Origin: Chloroflexota bacterium | GTDB taxonomy: Bacteria; Chloroflexota; Chloroflexia; Thermomicrobiales; UBA6265 | DNA length: 15,805 nucleotides | NCBI GenBank assembly: GCA_023423795.1 | Contig: JAFAEX010000289.1 | Span: forward strand, 1-15,805 | Direction: 5' to 3' | Shown here: piece after piece, positions 5,649 to 13,552 of the stretch | How the letters are laid out: the number at the start of each line of letters is the position of its first letter | Numbering within the stretch: the stretch's first letter is position 1 | Program-made: the position numbers and the translations under genes | The notes under the pieces: generated by a model | Seen by the model: the letters and a program-made list of their open reading frames with translations, nothing else | What the model was told of the DNA's origin: nothing | Database searches by the model: none

Positions 5649-7526
5649 TCAGCCCCGCTCCGCCGCGGCGCCGACCGGCTCCGAGGCCGCGGGTTCCGCA
5701 CCGGGGCGCCCTGCCCGCGGGCGGGTTGGGAAGCGCAGCGTAAGCATCCGCTCCCGCGTCCGCTCCTCCTCGATGTTGCGCTGCCGGGCGCGCAGGACGT
5801 CCGACAGGGCGACCAGCCCGACCATCCGCTGGCGGTCGTCTCGCGCCACCACCGGGAAGCGCGTCAGCCCGCTCGTCGCCATCCGCTCGATCATCACGCG
5901 CAACGGTTCGTCGGGGAAGGCCACCGTCGGCGCCGGGTTGGCGACATCGCCGAGCGCGCGGCCGTCCGGCTCCGCGCCGCCGAGGGCGTGGAGGTCGGTG
6001 CGAGTGACGACGCCGACCAGCCGCCGGCCGGCGTCCACCACGGGATAGAGCCCCTGCCGCAGGCCGCCGCGGCCGGCGTGCAGGTGGGCCGGGTCGGCGA
6101 TCTCGGCCAGCGGCAGGTCTGCCGGCAGCGCGACGACCTCCGTGCGCATCACGTCGCGGACGAGGAAGACCTCCAGCGGATCGACCGCGTACTCGCGGCT
6201 CAGGTGGAACCCGCGGCGGCTCACCTTCTCGGTCAGGATCGAGCGGCGCATCACCAGCACCGTGAACCCGTGGGCGACCGCCGTGGCGCAAAGCAGCGGC
6301 AGCAGCAGGTTGACGTCGTGGGTCAATTCCAGCGTGAAGACGATTCCCGTCAGCGGCGCCCGCATGGTGCCGCCGAGGATCGCGGCCATCCCGATCACCG
6401 GCCAGAAGCCGGGGCCGCCGTCTGGGAAGACGAACGCCTCCAGCCCGCCCAGCGCCGCGCCCATCATCAGCAGCGGCGCCAGCACCCCGCCCGAGGTGCC
6501 CGACCCCAGCGCGACCGCCCAGATGACCGACTTGACCAGCAGCACCCCGAGGATGACCGTCGTCGTCGCCTCGCCGCGCAGCAGCGTTTCGATCACGTCG
6601 TAGCCGACGCCGAGCGCCGGCGGGAAAATCAGGCCGCCGATGCCGACGACGATGCCGCCGATCGCCGGCCACCACATCCAGTGGATGGGCAGCCGCTGGA
6701 AGGCGTCCTCGGCGGCGTAGACCATCGCGGTCAGCAGGGCGGACAACCCGCCGGCGAGCACCCCGGCGACGACGCAGGCCGCCAACCCGGTAGGCCCGAT
6801 GAACGCCGCGTGCGGCGGGGTGGGGAAGATCGGCCCCATCCCGAGCAGGTAGACCCGCAGCAGCGCGGCGGTCGCGCTGGCGAGGGCGACCGGGACGAGG
6901 CTGCGCGGCTTCCACTCGAACAGCAGCAGTTCGACCGCCAGCAGCACCGCCGCCACCGGCGTGGCGAAGGTCGCCGACATGCCCGCCGCCGCGCCCGCCA
7001 CCAGCAGCGTCTTGCGCTCGGCGCTGGTCAGGCGGAAGAACTGGGCGATCAGCGAGCCGAAGGCGCCGCCGGTCATGATGATCGGCCCCTCGGCCCCGAA
7101 CGGGCCGCCGGAGCCGATCGAGATCGCCGAGGAGAGCGGCTTCAGCACGGCGACCCGCGGCTGGATCCGGCTGCCGCCGATGAGGATCGCCTCGATCGCC
7201 TCCGGGATGCCGTGGCCGCGGATCCGCTCCGACCCGAAGCGCGCCATCAGGCCGACGACCAGCGCGCCGAGCGCCGGCACCGCGACGACGAAGACGCCGA
7301 GGTGGTTGCCGGCCGGCGAGACCAGTTCGAGGCCGAACCGCCCGAAAAAGAACAGGTTGGTGAACAGCCCGATCAGCGAGAGCAGCAGCAGCGCCAGCAC
7401 CGCGCCGACCGCGCCGACGACGACCGCCAGCCCGGAGAGCGCGACCATCCGCCGGTTCGCCGTGAAATCCGCGAGCGGTCCGTCCACCGCGGCCCCGCCG
7501 TGGCCCGTGCCCATCCCGTACGCCAT
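5649..7526 (-). CDS. CLC-family chloride channel/antiporter with C-terminal CBS pair
   Basis: From ATG 7526 (GAGGGG about 9 bases upstream) the protein has 625 residues; GTG 7559 would add 11. It is a polytopic membrane protein with the CLC signatures. GHGIPEA (about 104-110) stands where GSGIP is usual, so His replaces the central Ser of the anion site. GAEGP (144-148) keeps the gating Glu146. GSGTSGGVLAP (341-351) is the second pore motif with Leu instead of Phe. FEWKP has Glu204, lining up by eye with the proton glutamate of H+-coupled exchangers, so Cl-/H+ exchange is possible. Two CBS domains follow (about 456-514 and 526-581), likely sensing adenine nucleotides, then a charged Pro/Ala tail. 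An AT-rich island with a perfect palindrome lies about 100 bases upstream. Confidence 0.93.
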   Translation of the reverse strand: MAYGMGTGHGGAAVDGPLADFTANRRMVALSGLAVVVGAVGAVLALLLLSLIGLFTNLFFFGRFGLELVSPAGNHLGVFVVAVPALGALVVGLMARFGSERIRGHGIPEAIEAILIGGSRIQPRVAVLKPLSSAISIGSGGPFGAEGPIIMTGGAFGSLIAQFFRLTSAERKTLLVAGAAAGMSATFATPVAAVLLAVELLLFEWKPRSLVPVALASATAALLRVYLLGMGPIFPTPPHAAFIGPTGLAACVVAGVLAGGLSALLTAMVYAAEDAFQRLPIHWMWWPAIGGIVVGIGGLIFPPALGVGYDVIETLLRGEATTTVILGVLLVKSVIWAVALGSGTSGGVLAPLLMMGAALGGLEAFVFPDGGPGFWPVIGMAAILGGTMRAPLTGIVFTLELTHDVNLLLPLLCATAVAHGFTVLVMRRSILTEKVSRRGFHLSREYAVDPLEVFLVRDVMRTEVVALPADLPLAEIADPAHLHAGRGGLRQGLYPVVDAGRRLVGVVTRTDLHALGGAEPDGRALGDVANPAPTVAFPDEPLRVMIERMATSGLTRFPVVARDDRQRMVGLVALSDVLRARQRNIEEERTRERMLTLRFPTRPRAGRPGAEPAASEPVGAAAERG

Positions 7527-7622
7527 CCGGTCCGACCCCTCGTTCGCATCACCGGGCACGCCGCGGCGAGTGGGACGGGCATGCGCCGCCCCGGCGTTCG
7601 GGCGCGTCCGCTCACCCGCCGG

Positions 7623-7648
7623 ATAAATATCGTAACACGATATAAAAG
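7623..7648. promoter_or_regulatory. AT-rich island with perfect 17-bp palindrome, likely operator/promoter of the CLC gene
   Basis: ATATCGT (7627-7633), AAC, ACGATAT (7637-7643) form a perfect 7-bp dyad with a 3-bp spacer. This 26-base stretch is one of very few AT-rich spots in the window. On the minus strand it offers -10-like TATTTA, 100 bases before the CLC start. The size and symmetry suit a dimeric repressor. Which regulator binds is unknown; the MarR at 4775 is only a neighbour candidate. Confidence 0.5.
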
Positions 7649-7711
7649 CGTGTGGGCAGGCTGCGGGGTACGACGAGCGGGTTTCGCAACCGGGTCGGCG
7701 GTCCCCAACCC

Positions 7712-7797
7712 GTCATGCCGAGCCTGTCGCGGGATCTCGTCGTCCCCGCGAATCCGGAAAGACGAGACCTCTCGACAGGCTCGGGATCGCGGCGGAG
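7712..7797. repeat. Palindromic dispersed repeat, family 1, copy 2
   Basis: The left arm 7712-7740 (GTCATGCCGAGCCTGTCGCG then GGATCTCGT) and the right arm 7772-7797 (ACGAGACCTCTCGACAGGCT then CGGGAT) are reverse complements with a few mismatches. The arms match those at 337-419. It lies between the CLC promoter island and the ureohydrolase gene. In spacer 7527-8056 the only other items are the palindromes and the short ORF listed separately. Confidence 0.8.
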
Positions 7798-7889
7798 GAG
7801 GGTCCGAAACGCACCCTACGCGCCGCCGGCGCGGGCGTCGTCGCGGCGCGTCGCGCGGGCGGGTGCGGAGGATTTCCGTGGGGGACGCG

Positions 7890-8021
7890 TCAGCGCACGC
7901 GGATCAGCAGCGCCCCGTCGATGGTGGGCACGCCGTCCGGCGCCTCGGCCGCCGCGTCCTGCCGCAGGAGCGCCGATCCGCGTCCCGGCGGCAGGACGTC
8001 GATCAGGAGCACGACCTGCAT
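7890..8021 (-). CDS. Possible 43-residue small protein
   Basis: The minus strand reads MQVVLLIDVLPPGRGSALLR, then an Ala/Asp-rich middle, then GVPTIDGALLIRVR and TGA. The amphipathic strand-like ends could be real protein or the remnant of a larger gene. ATG 8021 has only a weak GGATGG upstream. TACAAT (8045-8040) lies 18 bases before it and could be a -10 box. The ORF begins 36 bases after the stop of the ureohydrolase on the same strand. I recognise no family, and at this GC content an ORF this short may be chance. Confidence 0.25.
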   Translation of the reverse strand: MQVVLLIDVLPPGRGSALLRQDAAAEAPDGVPTIDGALLIRVR

Positions 8022-8026
8022 CGAGC

Positions 8027-8045
8027 CAATACCATCCGTATTGTA
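8027..8045. promoter_or_regulatory. 17-bp palindrome overlapping a TACAAT -10 box
   Basis: CAATAC (8027-8032) and GTATTG (8038-8043) are perfect inverted repeats around a 5-base spacer. The minus-strand TACAAT (8045-8040) lies largely within the right arm, so a bound dimer would block it. It is AT-rich for this genome. It sits just after the ureohydrolase stop, so it could instead be a weak hairpin at the transcript end, but there is no U-tract. Confidence 0.35.
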
Positions 8046-8056
8046 CGGGCAGTCGG

Positions 8057-9217
8057 TCAGCCGCCCACCGCCCCGGTCTCGTCCTCGGCCTGCTTAGCGG
8101 CGTCGTCGCCCTTCGGGGTCGTGTCCGGGCGGCGGCCCAGCTTGCCCGCCTCGACCAGCGTCGAGAGCACGTCCAGCACCACCCGCACACCGAGCAGCGA
8201 GGTGATGTTGGCCACGTCGTAGGGCGGCGCGACCTCGACGACCTCCATGCCGGCCAGCCCCTCGCGGGTGACGATGTCCAGCATCCGGAACGCCTCGCGC
8301 GGCAGCAGCCCGCCCGATTCCGGGGTGCCGGTACCGGGCGCGAAGGCCGGGTCCACCGAGTCGATGTCGAATGAGAGGAAGACCGCCTTCGCGTTCTTCC
8401 ACGCCATCTCCAGCGCCATTTCGCAGACGCGCTCCAGGCCCCAGCGGTCGATATCGGTCATCGTGATGACGTTGGCGCGCCGCTCCCGCGCGGTGCTCAC
8501 CCCGGAGCGGTTGCCGGTCCAGCCGCCGATGCCGATCTGCACGAGGTTCGAGGCCGGCGCGTTGGGGATGTTCGTCGCGTGGAAGAACGGCGTGCCGTGC
8601 ATCCGTTCGTCGATGTTGTATTCGGACAGGTCCGAGTGGCGGTCGAAGTGGATGATGCCGATGTTGCCGTCGATGAACGGCGCCAGCCCGCGGATGTCCG
8701 GGTAGCCGATGGAGTGGTCGCCGCCGAGGATCACCGGGAAGACGCCGCGCTCGTGGATGTAGGCGATCGCCTTGTCGATCTGGTCGAAACTCTTCTCGAT
8801 GTTGGCCGGAATCACCGAGACGTCGCCGACGTCCACGATGTCGAGCGACTCGTAGAGATCGACGCCGCGCTCGAAGTTGTAGCCGGAGTGCAGCCCGGAG
8901 ATCTCGCGCATCGCCTGCGGCCCGAAGCGCGTGCCGGAGCGGTAGGTCGTGCCGGCGTCCAGCGGCACGCCGACGATGGCCACGTCCTGCCCGCCCAGTT
9001 CGCGCATGTCGTTCAGGAACGCGCGGTGGCCGAAGGTCGCCGCGTGGTGGTAGCGGTAACCGGAGCGGTTGAACAGCGGGATGGTGCGGTCGCGGATCGA
9101 TTCGGCGGATGGCAGGCCCAGTTCGAGGTTCTCCTGGATGGCCTGCTTCGTCTTCGTGGTCGGGAGTTGCCGCTCCCGCTCCAGCATCCGCGTTCCGTGC
9201 AGTTGATCCCGGTCCAT
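8057..9217 (-). CDS. Ureohydrolase (agmatinase/guanidine hydrolase family)
   Basis: This 386-residue enzyme of the arginase fold starts at ATG 9217 with GAGGAGG 5 bases upstream. Metal ligands are visible: His168 in GGDHS, Asp192, His194 and Asp196 in HFDRHSD, and Asp284/Asp286 in SFDIDSVDP, followed by the family's GTGTPESGG. Ordinary agmatinases read DAHxD; here Ala is Arg (DRHSD). The N-terminus is about 70 residues longer than in SpeB, and DERMHGTPFFHA plus NLVQIGIGGW follow the metal site. From memory these traits fit the larger cyanobacterial Sll1077/GdmH-type guanidine hydrolases, which release urea from guanidine with nickel, better than agmatinase. No nickel chaperone or urea-using gene is nearby, so the substrate is open. 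The C-terminal 25 residues are charged and probably disordered. Confidence 0.92.
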   Translation of the reverse strand: MDRDQLHGTRMLERERQLPTTKTKQAIQENLELGLPSAESIRDRTIPLFNRSGYRYHHAATFGHRAFLNDMRELGGQDVAIVGVPLDAGTTYRSGTRFGPQAMREISGLHSGYNFERGVDLYESLDIVDVGDVSVIPANIEKSFDQIDKAIAYIHERGVFPVILGGDHSIGYPDIRGLAPFIDGNIGIIHFDRHSDLSEYNIDERMHGTPFFHATNIPNAPASNLVQIGIGGWTGNRSGVSTARERRANVITMTDIDRWGLERVCEMALEMAWKNAKAVFLSFDIDSVDPAFAPGTGTPESGGLLPREAFRMLDIVTREGLAGMEVVEVAPPYDVANITSLLGVRVVLDVLSTLVEAGKLGRRPDTTPKGDDAAKQAEDETGAVGG

Positions 9218-9252
9218 GCCCGCCTCCTCGCGCCGCGCGCCGTCGCTGCCCT

Positions 9253-9258
9253 AGCCTA
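9253..9258 (-). promoter_or_regulatory. Possible -10 (TAGGCT) for the ureohydrolase gene
   Basis: TAGGCT on the minus strand lies 35 bases before ATG 9217, a normal leader length with GAGGAGG in between. No -35 is recognisable. Low-confidence pattern call. Confidence 0.25.
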
Positions 9259-9400
9259 CCGCGCCCGCGCCCCGGGCGGGTGCGGCCGGCGGCCGGATCA
9301 ACACGGCAATCGCCATCGGCGCCGGCCTACGTGAATGGAATGCTCCGGGGGCTGGACCCGGACGGTGTTCGTATCACATGAAGAAATGCCGTGATCCCCG

Positions 9401-9419
9401 GGCGGCATGCCGTGCCGCC
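9401..9419. other. GC-rich inverted repeat in the divergent spacer before the LuxR gene
   Basis: GGCGGCA (9401-9407) and TGCCGCC (9413-9419) are perfect inverted repeats around TGCCG. The spacer 9218-9555 separates the divergent ureohydrolase and LuxR genes and must hold both promoters. Apart from the possible TAGGCT box, this dyad and a weak ATCAC/GTGAT pair (9373-9377, 9391-9395) I see nothing definite in it. Confidence 0.25.
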
Positions 9420-9555
9420 GCGGATCGGGCCATCGCGCGGCTACGGGATTGGATGCCTCATTGCGATCTGGCGCTGGTTCGATTGCGGGTCCTCCTGCGA
9501 TGATGCGCCGATCGGCGGCGGCATCGGGGCCGCCGCGCTCCATCGCGGGGTCGCC

Positions 9556-11868
9556 ATGGGTGCGCCCGCCGACGCCGAACCGCCGATCGTGCTGCCCGTC
9601 CCCGCCACGCCCCTGATCGGGCGGGAGGCGGAGGTCGGTGCGGTTGCCGCCCTGCTGCGCGATCCGGGCGTCCGACTGGTCACGCTGACCGGCCCGGGCG
9701 GGGTCGGCAAGACACGGCTCGCGCTCGCCGCCGCCCAAGACGTTGCCGGGGGCGAGCCGGGTCGCGTCCGCTTCGCCGGGCTGGCCGCGGTGGGCGACGC
9801 CACGCTGGCGCCGGCCACGGTCGCTGCTGCGCTCGGGGTGCGGGAGGCCGGCGACGGGGCTCTCCCGGAGCGGGTTGCCGCGGCCGTGCGGGGCGACCCG
9901 TTGCTGCTGGTGCTGGACAACCTCGAACACGTTGTCGCGGTCGCCGCCCCGTTCGTCGCCGACCTGCTCGCGGCGTGCCCCGCCCTGCGGGTGCTCGCGA
10001 CCAGCCGCGTCCGGTTGCACCTTGCCGACGAGCGGGAGGTCGCCGTGCCGCCGCTCGCGGTGGCCACCGCCGACGGGTCGGAGCCGCCTGCCGTCCGCCT
10101 GTTCGCCGAGCGCGCCCGGGCGGCGCGGCCGGGGTTCGCCCTGGGCCCGGACAATGCCGATGCGGTCGGCGCGATCTGCCGGCGCCTGGACGGGCTGCCG
10201 CTGGCGATCGAACTGGCCGCCGCCTGGGCGCGCGTGTTGCCGCCGCCGGCGTTGCTGGCCCGGCTCGACCCGGCGCTGCCGCTGCTGGCCGGCGGCCCAC
10301 GCGATGCGCCGGCGCGGCAGCGCACCGTGCGCGAAACGGTCGCCTGGTCCTGTGGGCTGCTGTCGTCCGGGGAGCGGGTCCTCTTCCGCCGGTTGGCCGT
10401 CTTCGCCGGCGGGTTTTCGCTGGAAGCGGCCGAGGCGGTCGCGGGCGACGGCGGGATCGACGTCCTCGCCGGCGTCGCCGCGCTCGTCGAGCACAACCTG
10501 CTCCGGGCCGAGGACGGGATCGGCGGCGAGCCGCGCTTCGCGATGCTTGAGACGGTGCGCGCCTACGGACTGGAGCAGTTGGCCGCGGCGGGCGAGGACG
10601 AACTGCTGCGCGCCGCCCACCTGGCCTGGTTCCTGGCGTACGCCGATCGCGCCGCTCCCCATACGCGAGGTTCCGGAGCCGAAACGTGGCTGGACCGGTT
10701 GACCCCGGACCACGACAACCTGCGCGCGGCGCTGGCCCGGGCGGTGGCACGGGGTGAGAAAGCGTCGGCGCTCCGCCTGAGCGTCGCGCTGCTGGACTTC
10801 TGGTACCTGCGGGGCCACATCCCGGAGGGACGCCGGTGGCTGGAGGCCAGCCTCGCCATCGGCGGCGACGCGCCCGCCATTCACCGCGCCCGCGCGTGGC
10901 ACGGCCTCGGCGAGTTCGCGCACGACCTGGGCGATGCGCCACGGGCGGCGTCCGCCATCGAGGAGGGGTTCGCGCTCTTCCGCGCGCTAGGCGATCGGCA
11001 CGGCGAAGGGCTCGGCCTCACCATGCTCGGGGTCATGGCCGAGGACCGCGGCGACTACGCGACGGCCGAGCGGCGATTGACCGAGGCCCGCGCCATCTTC
11101 CAGGCGCTTGGCGACCCCCACTGCCTCGAGCAGACGATCTACCACCTCGCCGTGGTCGCGCTCGGCCAGGGCGATCTCGACCTCGCGCTGGCGCGCTGCG
11201 AGGAGGCACAGGTCATGGCCCGCGCCGCCGACGACCACTTCAACATCGCCAATCCCCTGTGGCTGCAGGGGTTGGTGCGGTGCCATCTGGGCCACCTTGC
11301 ATTGGCCGCCGACGCGTTTGCTTCGGCGCTGGCCGAAGATGCGGCGCTCGGCGACCTGGACGGGGCGTCGCCGGTATTCGCCAGCGTTGCGGTCCTCGCC
11401 GTCGCGGTCGGGCGGCCGGAGGCGGCGGCCCGCATCCTGGGCACGGCCGACGCCTTGCAGAAGCGGCGGGGCTTGTCCTGCGCGTTGCCCGAGCGGGACT
11501 TCTACGATCGGGCCGAAGCCGAGGCGCGGCGGCAATTGGGAGAGGCCGCGTTTCGCGAGGCGTGGGAGACGGGGCAGGGGCGCTCGATTGCCGCCTCGCT
11601 GGGTGATGTCGAGGAGGTCGTCTCGGCCGCCCGCGCCGCGCCCACCTCGGGTGCGACGCCCGATCCCGGCGACCCGTTCGGACTCACGGCCCGCGAGCGC
11701 GAGGTGCTGGCCCTGCTGGCGCGGCGGCTGACCAACCGGGAGATCGCCGACGCCCTGTACATCAGCCCGCGCACGGCGCAGAGCCACGTCGCCAGCATCC
11801 TCGGCAAACTCGGCGTGGCCAACCGGCGCGAGGCCGCGGCGGCTGCGGCACGGTACGGCATCGCCTGA
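9556..11868 (+). CDS. Large ATP-binding LuxR-family regulator (STAND ATPase-TPR-HTH)
   Basis: This 770-residue regulator starts at ATG 9556. The frame stays open up to GTG 9391, but those 55 extra residues look non-coding and no strong ribosome site marks either start. After PATPLIGREAEV comes the P-loop TLTGPGGVGKTRLALAAA (Walker A about 46-53), Walker B LLLVLDNLEHV, then ACPALRVLATSR and GLPLAIELAAAWARV, the NB-ARC/STAND core. About 400 residues of helical TPR-like repeats follow (AWHGLGEFAHDLGDAPRAAS, MLGVMAEDRGDYATAERRL). The last 63 residues (about 708-770), LTAREREVLALLARRLTNRE to SHVASILGKLGVANR, are a LuxR-type helix-turn-helix. Such proteins bind ATP and an inducer, oligomerise and activate transcription. 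The cupin gene just downstream may be a target. Confidence 0.93.
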   Translation: MGAPADAEPPIVLPVPATPLIGREAEVGAVAALLRDPGVRLVTLTGPGGVGKTRLALAAAQDVAGGEPGRVRFAGLAAVGDATLAPATVAAALGVREAGDGALPERVAAAVRGDPLLLVLDNLEHVVAVAAPFVADLLAACPALRVLATSRVRLHLADEREVAVPPLAVATADGSEPPAVRLFAERARAARPGFALGPDNADAVGAICRRLDGLPLAIELAAAWARVLPPPALLARLDPALPLLAGGPRDAPARQRTVRETVAWSCGLLSSGERVLFRRLAVFAGGFSLEAAEAVAGDGGIDVLAGVAALVEHNLLRAEDGIGGEPRFAMLETVRAYGLEQLAAAGEDELLRAAHLAWFLAYADRAAPHTRGSGAETWLDRLTPDHDNLRAALARAVARGEKASALRLSVALLDFWYLRGHIPEGRRWLEASLAIGGDAPAIHRARAWHGLGEFAHDLGDAPRAASAIEEGFALFRALGDRHGEGLGLTMLGVMAEDRGDYATAERRLTEARAIFQALGDPHCLEQTIYHLAVVALGQGDLDLALARCEEAQVMARAADDHFNIANPLWLQGLVRCHLGHLALAADAFASALAEDAALGDLDGASPVFASVAVLAVAVGRPEAAARILGTADALQKRRGLSCALPERDFYDRAEAEARRQLGEAAFREAWETGQGRSIAASLGDVEEVVSAARAAPTSGATPDPGDPFGLTAREREVLALLARRLTNREIADALYISPRTAQSHVASILGKLGVANRREAAAAAARYGIA

Positions 11869-12006
11869 TCTCCGCCGCTTCGGCCGACGGTCGCCGGAGC
11901 CTGCCCTCCGCCGAATCCGTCGCTTTGGCCGATGTACAAGGACTTTCCATTTCGCATCATGCACGCGCCCGCGACCAGCGTTTCCCCAGCGCCCCGGGAG
12001 GACGCC

Positions 12007-12522
12007 GTGCATCGCCGCCGCTTCGTGCTCCGCTCCTTCGTGGCTGCCGTGGCCGGCTACGGAACGACCGTCCGTGCCCGGGCGGCGTCGGTCGTCGGCG
12101 GCGTCGTATCGCCGGCCGTCGCGCCTGGCTTTCGGCTACGCCTCGCGTTCGTCGTCCGCCCGCCGGAATGGGCGGCGGATTTCGGCGACGGCGCGCTCGT
12201 GACCTGCGTCGTGGCGGGGGAACTGGCGGTCGAGATGACCGCGGGAACGGCCGCGGTCTGGCGCGCGAGCCTGGGCGCCGCCGGTTCGGGCGGCGAGCCG
12301 GTGCTGCCGGGGGCGCCGACGCGCCTCGGGGCCGGCGACTGCTTCGCCGCCGACCCCGACCGCCCCACGACGGGATCGCTCCGCAACCCCGGGCCGGTGT
12401 CGGCCGAGGTGTGGGAGGCGGGACTTTCGCCCGAGCCGCTGTCGCGCCTGTCCGCCTGCTCCGGGTCGCGCAAGCCGGCCGGGATGGCCGCCCCAACCGG
12501 CGGACGCGGCGGCGTCCGCTAG
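12007..12522 (+). CDS. Secreted cupin-like protein with Tat-type signal
   Basis: GTG 12007 is chosen because GGGAGG (11997-12002) lies 4-5 bases upstream and it places HRRRFVLRSFVAAVAG at the very N-terminus; ATG 11932 is an alternative that adds 25 unlikely residues. The product is 171 residues. The RRRFVLR plus hydrophobic stretch plus AxA resembles a Tat signal peptide. The body has beta-rich sequence: RLRLAFVVRPPEW, LVTCVVAGELAVEM, PGAPTRLGAGDCFAADPDRP and SAEVWEAGL, which is the strand and G-x-G-D pattern of small cupins. Classical cupin metal His residues are not evident, so metal binding is doubtful. It lies 138 bases after the LuxR gene on the same strand. LuxR regulator plus exported cupin is a pairing I associate with Thermomicrobia. 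Function unknown. Confidence 0.7.
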   Translation: MHRRRFVLRSFVAAVAGYGTTVRARAASVVGGVVSPAVAPGFRLRLAFVVRPPEWAADFGDGALVTCVVAGELAVEMTAGTAAVWRASLGAAGSGGEPVLPGAPTRLGAGDCFAADPDRPTTGSLRNPGPVSAEVWEAGLSPEPLSRLSACSGSRKPAGMAAPTGGRGGVR

Positions 12523-12638
12523 GAGGGCTCGCCCCACTCCAACCGCGTTGACGGGCGTGGACGGACCGAACCGTTCCGCTCCTCGGATTGGGCGGCGCGT
12601 GCCGCCGCGGTGCATTTCCCCTCTCGCCGCCCAGCCCG

Positions 12639-12644
12639 TATCCT
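12639..12644 (+). promoter_or_regulatory. Possible -10 (TATCCT) for pxpA
   Basis: TATCCT lies 38 bases before ATG 12682, a normal leader length. The hexamer about 17 bases upstream is TTTCCC, a poor -35. Low-confidence pattern call. Confidence 0.3.
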
Positions 12645-12681
12645 CTCCGCAGTACCCGGCACCCGGCACTCGGAGGGACAA

Positions 12682-13449
12682 ATGACCCGCGCCATCGACC
12701 TCAACAGCGACCTCGGGGAGGCGTTCGGCGCCCACCGCGTCGGCTTCGACGAGGAGTTGTTCGGGCTGATTTCGAGCGCCAACGTGGCCTGCGGCTTCCA
12801 CGGCGGCGACCCGCGGGTGATGGAGCGGACCGTCGCCGCCGCGAAGGAGCGCGGGGTCGCCGTCGGCGCGCACCCCGGCTTCCCCGACCTCGTCGGCTTC
12901 GGGCGCCGCCAGATGCAGGTGACGGCGGACGAGGCCCGCACCGACACGCTCTACCAGGTCGCGGCGCTGCACGGGTTCTGCCGCGCCGCCGGGGTGACGA
13001 TGCAGCACGTCAAGGCGCACGGCGCGTTCTACAACGCCGCGGTGAAGGACCGCGCGCTGGCCGACGCGATCGCGGCCGGGGTGGCGGCCTTCGACCGTAA
13101 TTTGGTCATGCTGGCCCAGCCGGGCACGCACCTGTTCGCCGCCGCCGAGGCGGCCAACCTGCCGACCGCGCGCGAAGGATTCATCGACCGCGCCTACAAC
13201 GCCGACGGCACCCTCGTTGCCCGGCAGTTGCCCGGCGCGGTGATCACCGACCCGGGCGAGGCGGCGGAGCGCTCGCTGCGGCTGGTGCTGGAAGGCCGCC
13301 TGCGCGCGATCGACGGCACGGACCTCGACCTGGCGGTTGATTCGCTGTGCATCCACTCGGACACGCCGGGCGCGGTGGCGATCCTGACGCGGGTGCGGCG
13401 GGACCTGGAAGCGGCCAGGGTCGAGATCCGCGCGTTCGGGCGGCGGTAG
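12682..13449 (+). CDS. pxpA: 5-oxoprolinase subunit PxpA (LamB/YcsF family)
   Basis: ATG 12682 follows GGAGG (12672-12676) by 5 bases, giving 255 residues, the normal family length. It carries the LamB/YcsF signatures in order: DLNSDLGEAFGAHR, SSANVACGFHGGDP, VGAHPGFPDLVGFGRR, MQHVKAHGAFYN and SLCIHSDTPGAV. The conserved Asp, His and Lys residues of the family all appear present. PxpA with PxpB and PxpC makes the ATP-dependent 5-oxoprolinase, which opens pyroglutamate to glutamate and clears a spontaneous damage product of glutamine. The B and C subunits lie downstream on the same strand, but a 419-base repeat-filled spacer separates them, so they may have their own promoter. Confidence 0.95.
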   Translation: MTRAIDLNSDLGEAFGAHRVGFDEELFGLISSANVACGFHGGDPRVMERTVAAAKERGVAVGAHPGFPDLVGFGRRQMQVTADEARTDTLYQVAALHGFCRAAGVTMQHVKAHGAFYNAAVKDRALADAIAAGVAAFDRNLVMLAQPGTHLFAAAEAANLPTAREGFIDRAYNADGTLVARQLPGAVITDPGEAAERSLRLVLEGRLRAIDGTDLDLAVDSLCIHSDTPGAVAILTRVRRDLEAARVEIRAFGRR

Positions 13450-13552
13450 GCGGGAGCGGTCGCGCTTGCCGCGACGTTCCGGGCGCGCGGCGGTTTTCGC
13501 CGGGCATCGCGTCGAGCGGGCGCGATGATCGCCTTTGGAATTGCCTGAAATC

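Noticed and set aside
5988..8222. Open frame of 744 codons on the plus strand across the CLC gene and into the ureohydrolase
   Set aside because: It reads through the antisense of recognisable genes and repeats, and its product is rich in Arg, Gln, Asp and His with no fold signature.
9373..9395. ATCAC...GTGAT dyad in the divergent spacer as an operator
   Set aside because: Five-base arms 13 bases apart are expected by chance.
9391..9555. Upstream extension of the LuxR regulator from GTG 9391
   Set aside because: The 55 added residues have no family similarity, contain odd Cys/Trp content and have no ribosome site; the family usually begins shortly before the P-loop domain.
9298..10923. Open frame of 541 codons on the minus strand opposite the LuxR regulator
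   Set aside because: Low-complexity shadow; the plus strand has Walker motifs and TPR repeats in register.
11869..11900. Possible terminator after the LuxR gene
   Set aside because: Only short interrupted GC pairings (CTCCG with CGGAG) and no T-run.
13488..13502. CGGCG-GTTTT-CGCCG hairpin after pxpA as a terminator
   Set aside because: The stem is only 5 bp and no T-run follows, so it is too weak to call.
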